A stretch of DNA of 7,347 bases, from assembly GCA_903867845.1 (NCBI GenBank), contig CAIPSZ010000169.1:1-7347 (forward strand). The letters are read 5' to 3'. The notes beneath the pieces are model-generated. The model made no database searches, was not told the DNA's origin, and saw only the letters and a list, made by a program, of their open reading frames with translations. Position numbers and translations under genes: made by a program. This DNA is from Candidatus Kerfeldbacteria bacterium (GTDB taxonomy: Bacteria; Patescibacteriota; Patescibacteriia; PEXW01). How positions within the stretch are numbered: the first letter of the stretch is position 1; the number at the start of each line of letters is the position of its first letter. This document shows, one piece after another, positions 1 through 6,100 of the stretch.

Positions 1-101
1 AGTTTGACGAGCAAATAAAGAGCGTTTTCTAAGTGAACAGTCTCGCAAAAAGTAATTCCTATTTTTTCTTGAACCATTGTCAAGATTTCACTTTTTTCCA
101 T
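1..101 (-). CDS. Hypothetical protein, N-terminal fragment (runs off left edge)
   Basis: Reading leftwards from the ATG at 99-101, the frame stays open for 33 codons to the window edge. The peptide starts MEKSEILTMVQEKIGITF and continues to ...ALYLLVK. I do not recognise the family. The start is supported by AGGAAAGG (bases 107-114 on this strand), which ends five bases before the ATG and is one of the best Shine-Dalgarno matches in the window. The stretch is AT-rich, unlike the GC-rich thrS and subtilase genes nearby. The peptide mixes charged and hydrophobic residues, with no signal peptide or motif visible. The gene diverges from the thrS unit. It could be spurious, because 33 open codons alone are weak evidence; the ribosome binding site is what makes it credible. 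Confidence 0.55.
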   Translation of the reverse strand, partial: MEKSEILTMVQEKIGITFCETVHLENALYLLVK

Positions 102-135
102 ACGAACCTTTCCTGTAGACTTTGTATTTCCAGGT

Positions 136-164
136 AACCTACCACCTGAAAATTAACTGGTCAA
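136..164 (-). promoter_or_regulatory. Possible promoter for the leftward gene
   Basis: On the minus strand TTGACC (159-164) matches the -35 consensus at five of six positions. It is followed after 17 bases by TAGGTT (136-141), a poor -10 with three matches. Spacing and orientation suit the gene starting at 101. The -10 lies inside a short inverted repeat, CAGGT (131-135) and ACCTG (144-148), which might be an operator. The weak -10 makes this tentative. Confidence 0.25.
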
Positions 165-182
165 CCATTCATACATACGCTC

Positions 183-212
183 TTTACGGCATTATGGCTC
201 TCCCGCTATACT
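183..212 (+). promoter_or_regulatory. Sigma70-type promoter of the T-box/thrS transcription unit
   Basis: TTTACG (183-188, four of six matches to TTGACA) is followed after 18 bases by TATACT (207-212, five of six matches to TATAAT). Transcription would begin near 218-220, only about eight bases before the first riboswitch helix at 228. This fits T-box leaders, in which Stem I is the first structure transcribed. The agreement with the riboswitch boundary raises confidence above what the boxes alone would give. Confidence 0.6.
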
Positions 213-227
213 CCCTACTGAGGATTG

Positions 228-246
228 AACTGCCTACCAAGCAGTT
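228..246 (+). promoter_or_regulatory. T-box Stem I with ACC (Thr) specifier
   Basis: AACUGC (228-233) and GCAGUU (241-246) form a perfect 6-bp stem closing the 7-nt loop CUACCAA (234-240). Within the loop ACC (236-238) is a threonine codon followed by a purine (A239), as specifiers normally are. It would be read by a GGU anticodon. The identity agrees with the thrS gene downstream. The loop also contains UAC and CUA, so the assignment of ACC relies on that context. Confidence 0.75.
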
Positions 247-319
247 ATCCCGCACGTGCGGGACGCGAGTAATCGCCTAACTCACTGCAGAAAAGTGTCC
301 TGCCAATTGGCAGGAAATC

Positions 320-348
320 CGGGTGGAACCTCCCTCAAACGGGACCCG
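320..348 (+). promoter_or_regulatory. T-box antiterminator with UGGAACC bulge
   Basis: Helix A1 is CGGG (320-323) with CCCG (345-348). The 7-nt bulge UGGAACC (324-330) follows, and helix A2 is UCCC (331-334) with GGGA (341-344), closing the loop UCAAAC. This is exactly the geometry of known T-box antiterminators: two short helices flanking a bulge whose UGGN pairs with the tRNA acceptor end. The variable base is A327, which predicts U at position 73 of the cognate tRNA-Thr. Confidence 0.88.
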
Positions 349-365
349 AAGCGACAGCGCTTCGG
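346..365 (+). terminator. T-box expression-platform hairpin (probable attenuator)
   Basis: CCGAAGCG (346-353) and CGCUUCGG (358-365) pair perfectly over 8 bp around the tetraloop ACAG. The 5' arm reuses bases 346-348 of antiterminator helix A1, so the two folds exclude each other, as required for a T-box switch. The tail is UUUGCUUCG, a broken U-tract, so termination may be inefficient. No Shine-Dalgarno sequence lies in the hairpin, so a purely translational mechanism has no obvious target. Confidence 0.65.
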
Positions 366-391
366 TTTGCTTCGCTACTAAGAAATGTCCT

Positions 392-685
392 ATGCACGCA
401 CCCGAAACCCCCCACCCAGAATCGCCCGAGCAGCAACCAGAGACACGCATTCTCCACGAAAAAATCTTGCACCCCCAAACGCATGAGGAACTCGACGAGG
501 ATATCTACTACGGTGCTGACGGGCGAGTTGATAAGGTGATTATTCGGAATGCCGAGGGGGTCATTGTCAACTTTACGAACGTGCGGGATTTAAGCGAGGT
601 AGACTGGAATGCAGCCGTGCGCAAAGAACTCATGAGCATCGATAAACCTGAAACAAATCAGGGAGTAGGCCCCCTTCACCTGTAG
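392..685 (+). CDS. Conserved-looking hypothetical protein, first gene of the T-box unit
   Basis: A 97-aa acidic, soluble protein that I do not recognise. The ATG at 392 is chosen because the longer in-frame GTG at 323 lies inside antiterminator helix A1, and a start there would put the T-box within the coding region. Residues 1-20 are rich in Pro, Glu and His and look disordered. From about residue 20 the sequence alternates as in a small alpha/beta fold, with a likely beta-hairpin around VDKVIIRNAEGVIVNF. There is no cysteine, signal peptide or membrane segment. No clear Shine-Dalgarno sequence precedes it. The stop lies five bases before the thrS start, so the two genes are almost certainly cotranscribed and perhaps translationally coupled. 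ThrRS here lacks its TGS domain, but this protein does not resemble TGS, so it is not simply a split-off N-terminus. A role in threonyl-tRNA synthesis or its control is inference from position only. Confidence 0.7.
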   Translation: MHAPETPHPESPEQQPETRILHEKILHPQTHEELDEDIYYGADGRVDKVIIRNAEGVIVNFTNVRDLSEVDWNAAVRKELMSIDKPETNQGVGPLHL

Positions 686-690
686 ACCAT

Positions 691-2493
691 ATGACCGACC
701 AAGAACTCACCAACCTCCGCCACTCCCTCGCGCACCTTCTGGCTGCGAGCGTTTTGGAAATCATGCCCGACGCCAAACTTGGCGTGGGCCCGACGATTGA
801 GCATGGCTTTTACTACGACTTCCTGCTCCCCCGCCCGCTCACCCCGCAAGACCTGCCGAAAATTGAGAAAGGTATGCGCAAGCGCATTGGCCAGAACCTT
901 GGATTTGAACGGAAAGAACTTTCTGAAGTACAAGCGAAAGAGCTCTTCGCCAAGCAGCCATTTAAACTCGAACTCATTCACGACTTGGTGACCAAGGGCA
1001 CCACTGTGTTTGATGAACTTGAGAACACCAATGGAAAACCTAATGCCACGATCACATCCTACACCACAGGGTCGTTCGTCGATCTGTGCCGCGGTGGCCA
1101 CGTGAACTCGACGAAAGACATTCCTGCCGATGCCTTCAAGCTCACCCACATCGCCGGCGCATACTGGCGTGGTAGCGAGGACAACCAGATGTTGCAGCGC
1201 GTGTACGGCGTGGCCTTTGCCACTAAAGCGGAATTAGACGCCTACCTGAAAATGCAGGAAGAAGCCAAGAAACGCGACCATCGAAAGCTCGGCCAGGACT
1301 TAGACCTCTTCACGTTCTCCGATAGCGTCGGCAAAGGTTTGCCCCTGCTCACCCCACGGGGCTCGGTTATCCGGCGTGAGCTGGAGCGCTACACCGTGGA
1401 CACCGAACTCAACCACGGGTACCAGCACGTCTACACCCCGCCCTTGGCCAAGACCGACCTCTACAAAACCTCGGGTCACTACCCGTACTACAAGGACACC
1501 ATGTACCCGGTGATGAAGGTGGATGACGACGAGCTCATCTTGCGGCCCATGACCTGCCCGCACCACTTCATGCTGTACAAGGACAAGCCGCGCTCGTACC
1601 GCGACCTGCCCCTGCGCATTGCCGAACTCTCCCCCCAATTCCGCTACGAGAAATCGGGCGAGCTTACCGGGTTGATGCGCGTGCGCATGTTCACCCTGGC
1701 CGACGCGCACATCTTCGTCACCCCCGAGGGCGCGGAAAAGGAAATTGCCAACGTGCTCAAGCTCATTGACGAGATGAACCAAACCTTAGGTTTGAAGAAA
1801 GGCGTAGACTACCGCTACCGGCTCTCGCTCGGTGATCGGACGGATAGCACGAAGTACCACAAAGATGACGCTGCCTGGGAAAAAGCTGAGGCAATCCTGC
1901 GCAAAGTGCTAAAAGCCCAGAAGACCCCGTTCTTCGAAGCAAGAAATGAAGCCGCGTTCTACGGCCCCAAGATTGACGTGCAGGTGAAGAAAGTGAACGG
2001 CCAGGAGGAAACGGCGTTCACGGTCCAGTACGACTTCGTCATGCCCGAGCGCTTCAACCTGGAGTACGTTGGGAAGGATGGGAAGATGCACCGTCCCATT
2101 GTCATTCACCGCGCGTCCATTGGCTGCTTGGAGCGCACCATTGCCTTCCTCATTGAGCACTACGCTGGCGAGCTGCCCTTGTGGCTCTCCCCCATCCAGG
2201 TCGCCATTATTCCCGTTGGCTTGAAGCACGAGAAAGCCTGCCAGAAACTTGGCGCAGAACTGCGCGAGGCTGGTCTTCGCGTGGACGTCTTTACCGCTGA
2301 CCAGTCTGTAGGCAAGAGCATCCGCACCGCCGAGAAGATGAAGTCACCGTACATGCTGGTCATTGGCGACAAAGAAGTGAAGTCGCCAAAGCTCCACGTG
2401 CGGGAGCGTGGGAAGGAAAAGCTCCGGCTCGTGGCCAAAAAGACCTTCATTGCCGAAATCCTGAAGAAAATCCAGACGAAGGCGAAGAAGTAA
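691..2493 (+). CDS. thrS: Threonine--tRNA ligase (ThrRS), lacking the TGS domain
   Basis: Cytoplasmic class II synthetase that charges tRNA-Thr using ATP and threonine. It has 600 aa against 642 in E. coli. The N2 editing domain starts almost at residue 1: HxxxH (H11, H15) and CRGGH (C133, H137) are the conserved residues that clear Ser-tRNA-Thr, so editing should be intact. The catalytic core follows, with motif 2 FRYEKSGEL (R318) and motif 3 GCLER (R482). The zinc ligands that read threonine are C289, H340 and H473. The C289-H340 spacing equals that of E. coli C334-H385; the H340-H473 interval is seven residues longer than in E. coli. The C-terminal anticodon-binding domain covers about residues 500-600 with a lysine-rich end. 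The roughly 62 residues of the N-terminal TGS domain are absent. Upstream frames offer no continuation, so this is a natural form rather than a miscalled start. No Shine-Dalgarno sequence is seen, and expression is controlled by the T-box leader. Confidence 0.97.
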   Translation: MTDQELTNLRHSLAHLLAASVLEIMPDAKLGVGPTIEHGFYYDFLLPRPLTPQDLPKIEKGMRKRIGQNLGFERKELSEVQAKELFAKQPFKLELIHDLVTKGTTVFDELENTNGKPNATITSYTTGSFVDLCRGGHVNSTKDIPADAFKLTHIAGAYWRGSEDNQMLQRVYGVAFATKAELDAYLKMQEEAKKRDHRKLGQDLDLFTFSDSVGKGLPLLTPRGSVIRRELERYTVDTELNHGYQHVYTPPLAKTDLYKTSGHYPYYKDTMYPVMKVDDDELILRPMTCPHHFMLYKDKPRSYRDLPLRIAELSPQFRYEKSGELTGLMRVRMFTLADAHIFVTPEGAEKEIANVLKLIDEMNQTLGLKKGVDYRYRLSLGDRTDSTKYHKDDAAWEKAEAILRKVLKAQKTPFFEARNEAAFYGPKIDVQVKKVNGQEETAFTVQYDFVMPERFNLEYVGKDGKMHRPIVIHRASIGCLERTIAFLIEHYAGELPLWLSPIQVAIIPVGLKHEKACQKLGAELREAGLRVDVFTADQSVGKSIRTAEKMKSPYMLVIGDKEVKSPKLHVRERGKEKLRLVAKKTFIAEILKKIQTKAKK

Positions 2494-2566
2494 AATTCCT
2501 TGACCCGGGTAGCAACCCATGGTAACTTTTTCGCAAGAAAAATCACCTTAAAATGTGGGGCGTACA

Positions 2567-2917
2567 ATGGAGGCTTTGCAGTCTTTTGTTGGTTGGTGGG
2601 CAGCAAACAAAATGTACATTTTCATTACCTGTGGCATGTTCATTGCTGCTCTTATTTTTGTGACGGGTTTCCTACGTGACGTAACGAAGCGCTTTCACCT
2701 AAAAGATAAGGCGAGACGATTTGGCTCAAAAATGTGGTGCCATACATGCTGGTACTTTGAGTACGCACAGCAATCCCGCATTTGCCCACAGTGTGAAGCG
2801 CGAAAAATTGTTGAGGGGGAAAAATGGTTAACTCCTGAGTTTATGGATCGCGGGCAACCGTCAAAGGAAAAATTGTATAAAGAAAAACAACGTGTACTGG
2901 GCACTGAACTTGACTAA
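2567..2917 (+). CDS. Membrane-anchored zinc-ribbon protein of unknown function
   Basis: A 116-aa protein. One transmembrane helix is evident at about residues 16-36 (MYIFITCGMFIAALIFVTGF). It is followed by a basic stretch (R37, K41, R42, K46, K48, R50, R51), which suggests the C-terminal part is cytoplasmic. A zinc-ribbon or rubredoxin-like knuckle pair comes next: C58-x2-C61 and C73-x2-C76. The C-terminus (about 85-116) is charged and likely helical. The ATG at 2567 is preferred, with a weak GGGG six bases upstream; an in-frame GTG at 2555 would add four residues. It lies 73 bases after thrS with no strong terminator between, so readthrough from thrS is likely. Its codons are visibly more AT-rich than those of thrS or the subtilase, which may indicate different ancestry or lower expression. 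I do not recognise the family; four Cys plus one helix suggests metal binding at the membrane, nothing more. Confidence 0.75.
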   Translation: MEALQSFVGWWAANKMYIFITCGMFIAALIFVTGFLRDVTKRFHLKDKARRFGSKMWCHTCWYFEYAQQSRICPQCEARKIVEGEKWLTPEFMDRGQPSKEKLYKEKQRVLGTELD

Positions 2918-2920
2918 CAC

Positions 2921-2955
2921 AATGCCCGTCCCCTTATCATGGACGGGCATTTTTT
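2921..2955 (+). terminator. Rho-independent terminator closing the thrS unit
   Basis: ATGCCCGTCC (2922-2931) and GGACGGGCAT (2941-2950) pair perfectly over 10 bp around a 9-nt loop. A2921 with T2951 can extend the stem. Six T residues (2950-2955) follow. It begins four bases after the stop of the zinc-ribbon gene. In the reverse direction the hairpin lacks a T-run (it reads ATTGTGTT), so it would serve the converging minus-strand unit poorly. Confidence 0.93.
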
Positions 2956-2968
2956 CATACCGATTTTG

Positions 2969-3112
2969 CTACTTCGCGAAGCCGCCCATGTACACGGCGA
3001 AGCCCAGGGCAACGCCCAGGGCGACGACCGCGACAATGGCGACGCCGACGGTGACCTTGGCACCCGTGCCAAGCTTCGTCGTCTGCGTTGTCTGCATTGG
3101 GGAATTGGCCAT
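2969..3112 (-). CDS. 47-aa single-pass membrane protein next to the subtilase
   Basis: A small gene reading leftwards from ATG (3110-3112) to TAG (2969-2971). The N-terminus MANSPMQTTQTTKLGTGAK is polar and threonine-rich. Residues 20-41 form one strongly hydrophobic Val/Ala/Gly helix containing GxxxG (G33-x3-G37), a pattern that favours helix packing. The end is short (YMGGFAK). It starts seven bases after the stop of the 1104-aa subtilase gene, so it is almost surely on the same mRNA. No Shine-Dalgarno sequence is visible, which suggests coupling to termination of the upstream gene. Codon choice is GC-rich like the subtilase, and the translation is a coherent membrane segment, both arguing for a real gene. 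Function unknown; a membrane partner of the protease is inference from position. An alternative is that it is fortuitous, since it is short. Confidence 0.65.
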   Translation of the reverse strand: MANSPMQTTQTTKLGTGAKVTVGVAIVAVVALGVALGFAVYMGGFAK

Positions 3113-3119
3113 ATGCGTG

Positions 3120-6100
3120 TTATTGGCTAAGGGAAACACTGGCGTTGAGCAAGTTGGGTTTCTTTGGGTTTGGCGTAGGCTGGACTGGTACCAAACGCGA
3201 CTCGACCTGCTTCACCGAGAGCGCGGGGTACTTGGTCAGGATGAGCGCGGCAGTCCCAGTCACGTACGTGGCGCTCACGGATGACCCTTCGTAGCGTACA
3301 CCTGCGGAGGCTCCAGGAGCACTGACGAGTGCGCCGGTGTTGCTGTAGCTCGTGAGGGTCTTGCCATCGGTTGCGGTGGCATTCACCGAGAGCACGCCAG
3401 ACACGTTCGCTGGGAGCACACGGCTCGTTGGTACGCCATCATTGCCTGCGGCAGCAATGACAACCATGCCGCTGGTCTTCGCGTAGCTCACGATGTCAGC
3501 GAGGAGCGCAGAGCTGCCATACCCGCTGAACGGGAGGTCGGCAATATCTGCCCCGCGAATAGCGGCGTAGGCAAGGCCTTGCGTCACGCTCAGTACCGTC
3601 CCACTCCCCTGACAATCCAGCACTTTCACCGGAATGACCTTAGCGGTTGCGGCAATGCCGTCTTTGGTCGCCAGCATTTGCGTCAGGTCACTGCCGTGGC
3701 CATTGCAGTCCACAATGTTCGGCGTGTTATTGAACGCATTCCAACCTTGCACGTCGTCGACGTAGCCATTACCATCATCATCGCGCTTGTTCGTCATGGT
3801 GTCATTCGACGGCATGATGGTGGACTTGAGCACTGAGGTTAGCGTCAAGCCGGAGTCGAGCAGGGCAATGCGCACGCCGTTGGCCGGAGCAATGCCGTTG
3901 GCCGGGCACGCGCGGAATGCAAGGAGCAGCGGGTCCACAATATTCAGCTGCCCGTCCACGTTCACGTCTTGGCGTGCCACAGGCGTTGCGGCTTTTGCTT
4001 TGGCGTACTGAATGTTGAAGAGCGCCTGTGCGTCAGTACAGTCAACCAGCCCATCGGCGTTCACGTCACCAGGAAGGTACTCGGTCGTGGTTTGCTGGTG
4101 CTGGAGTGTGGTCACGTAGTCTATGGCATCCGCGATATTACTCGCACCATCGCCGTTGATGTCGGGGATAGCGACCCCCGTCGTTCCGCTCACAGCTGCG
4201 TTCATGAGTGCTGACGCATCTGACCAATCCACGGTCCCATTGCCATCAACGTCTGGGAGCGTTCGCACGGTTGTCGTATCCAGCTTGAGCAAGTGCACGA
4301 GTGCGATAGTGTCACTGAGATCAATGCGACCATCGCTATTGATGTCAGCGCCAGCTGCTGGGTGCGGTGAGGCAATACTCTGCCCGCTCGCTACAACATC
4401 TGTGGTATCAACCACGCCATCACCGTTTGCGTCTCCCGGTAGCGCAACTGAAGACGTTGCACTAGGCGTGAGTAGGTTCGTGAGCACGACAACATCAAGC
4501 GCGGTTACCGTGCCATCGCAATCTACGTCTGACCGATCCGCCGGGGTTGGCGCGGTGCCGTTGGCGTACACTTGCGATACGAGCTGGCTAAGATCGGACA
4601 GGTCCACAACCCCATCCCCATTCACATCACCATTGAGGAACGTGGTCGTTCCAACGGTGCGGGATGCTGGGCAGGAACTGGTGACAGGCAAGGTGCTGAC
4701 GTACTGACCCAGTACGGAAAGGTCAGAGAGGTCGACGACCCCGTCCCCTGTCACGTCTGCTTTCGCTAGATCAATGGTTGGTTTTGCACCGACCAGGTAA
4801 TCGCGCAGCATTATCAAATCAAGAACATTTACCGACCCATCGCCGTTGACATCTGCTGCGGCAAGACGGCTTTGCAAGCTCGCCGATACATCCCGCACGA
4901 GCACACTCAAGTCCGAAAGGTCGACTTTCCCATCACCGTTCACATCACCACGCCCCATCGGGCTGGGCGCTGATCCTGAACCGGTCAGGTACTTCACGAG
5001 ATTGGTAATATCTTTGGCGTTCACTCGACTATCCGCATTCACATCCCCAACAATGTACGGTGGCACGTACGCTGGTACTGTGGGAGACCCACCTGCGTCA
5101 AGCGAGCTACTTGAGCTACCCGCGCCGAGGCTAGCGGCTGCAACATTCCCCGAGGTTTGCGTCACGGTATTCGTGGTGATGTTCACCAGCATCGTGAGGT
5201 CGGAAAGGTCAACCATGCCATTCTGGTTCATATCGCCGCTTGCCATAGGGCTGGGGGCTGGCCCTTTCCCGGTAAGGTAGTCAGCGAGCGCTTGCACGTC
5301 ACGGTTATCAACGGTCCCATCGGCGTTCACGTCACCGCGAAGGTAATTTGCCGCAATGCTCTTGTAGTAGGCATTGACGAGGAAACTCAAATCCGAAAGA
5401 TCAACCACACCATCACCATTCACGTCGGCAGTGGAGAGCGGGCTAGGAGCTGGCCCTTTTCCCGTGAGGTACGCCACCAGAAAATTGAGATCGTCAGCAT
5501 TGAACTTCCCATCACCGGTAAGGTCGTGTGGCGTGACGTTCACGGTGCTGGTGAGCGCTTGCACTAGAGAGCTCAGGTCAGTAAGATCGACGACGCCGTT
5601 GTGGTTCACATCCGCACCAGCCATGTTCGCTGGTTTCGCCCCACCGGTGAGGTAGCTCACCAGGACTTGCAAATCTTTGCTATCGACTTTGCCATCCCCA
5701 TTCGCATCGCCAGCGAGAACCTGCGATGCCTTTTGCGCGTCAACGAGTTTTACCGATGCGGCGGCGGCCGTGGAGTTCACGGCACGCGTAGCGGCGGCGC
5801 TCACTTTTCTATTGAGTTCCGCTCGGGCAATTTTTGGCTGCTTGCCAAGCACGGCAATGAGCTGGTTCAAATCAACCCCAACGCTACTAAACTTCACCAC
5901 GTACCACTGGTGCAACGCATCTATTGACGCTTGTACGTTTGCACTGGTGCCGCGCGCTTGCCGATTTGGATTGGTAACGTTTGCCAGATTGACCGATGGG
6001 CTAAGTACCGGAGTCATTGATGACACTTGGACGGTGCTCTGGTTCACTACATCAACCATCTTGGTTACCATGAAGAGCCCAGAACGAACGCGCTTTGCGA

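Larger units (their letters stand above)
219..370 (+). ncRNA. T-box riboswitch, threonine-specific, ultrashort Stem I
   Basis: A tRNA-sensing leader upstream of thrS. In 5' to 3' order it shows: Stem I (228-246) with an ACC codon in its loop; a 16-nt palindrome hairpin (248-263); GCGA/UCGC (265-268 with 273-276), whose flank GAGU (267-270) could alternatively pair with ACUC (280-283), like the Stem IIA/B pseudoknot; CACU/AGUG (283-286 with 294-297); an 18-nt palindrome hairpin (298-315), probably Stem III; the antiterminator (320-348) with bulge UGGAACC; and a competing hairpin (346-365). UGGN in the bulge pairs with the NCCA end of uncharged tRNA in this class, and the specifier pairs with the anticodon. 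A specifier in a terminal loop resembles the ultrashort Stem I described for actinobacterial ileS T-boxes, whereas most T-boxes place it in an internal loop. Expected behaviour: uncharged tRNA-Thr turns on the downstream genes. The overall call is strong; the exact secondary structure of 264-297 is less certain. Confidence 0.87.

Noticed and set aside
323..391. GTG at 323 as the start of the small gene before thrS
   Set aside because: It lies in antiterminator helix A1 of the T-box; the ATG at 392 is in frame and outside the riboswitch structure.
2500..2528. Promoter before the zinc-ribbon gene (TTGACC, 17 bases, TAACTT)
   Set aside because: The -10 matches at only three positions; TAAAAT at 2549-2554 is better but lacks a -35. 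Readthrough from thrS explains expression.
2507..2531. Terminator just after thrS (GGGT-AGCA-ACCC with TTTTT downstream)
   Set aside because: Stem of only four pairs and nine bases between stem and T-run; unlikely to terminate.
676..2606. Several long minus-strand open frames opposite thrS
   Set aside because: They are shadows of a GC-rich coding gene; their translations are low in family-like features and thrS is certain on the plus strand.
2892..3294. Plus-strand frames over 2892-3294
   Set aside because: They cross the intrinsic terminator and mirror the 47-aa membrane protein and the end of the subtilase; no start signal or recognisable domain.
3915..5711. CRISPR array or DNA-level satellite
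   Set aside because: The periodicity comes from protein motifs about 30 residues apart with variable DNA; there are no constant direct repeats with unique spacers.
3915..5711. Cellulosome assembly through dockerins
   Set aside because: No cohesin or scaffoldin is present and 18 motifs in one chain do not fit a cellulosome enzyme; a structural calcium array is more likely.
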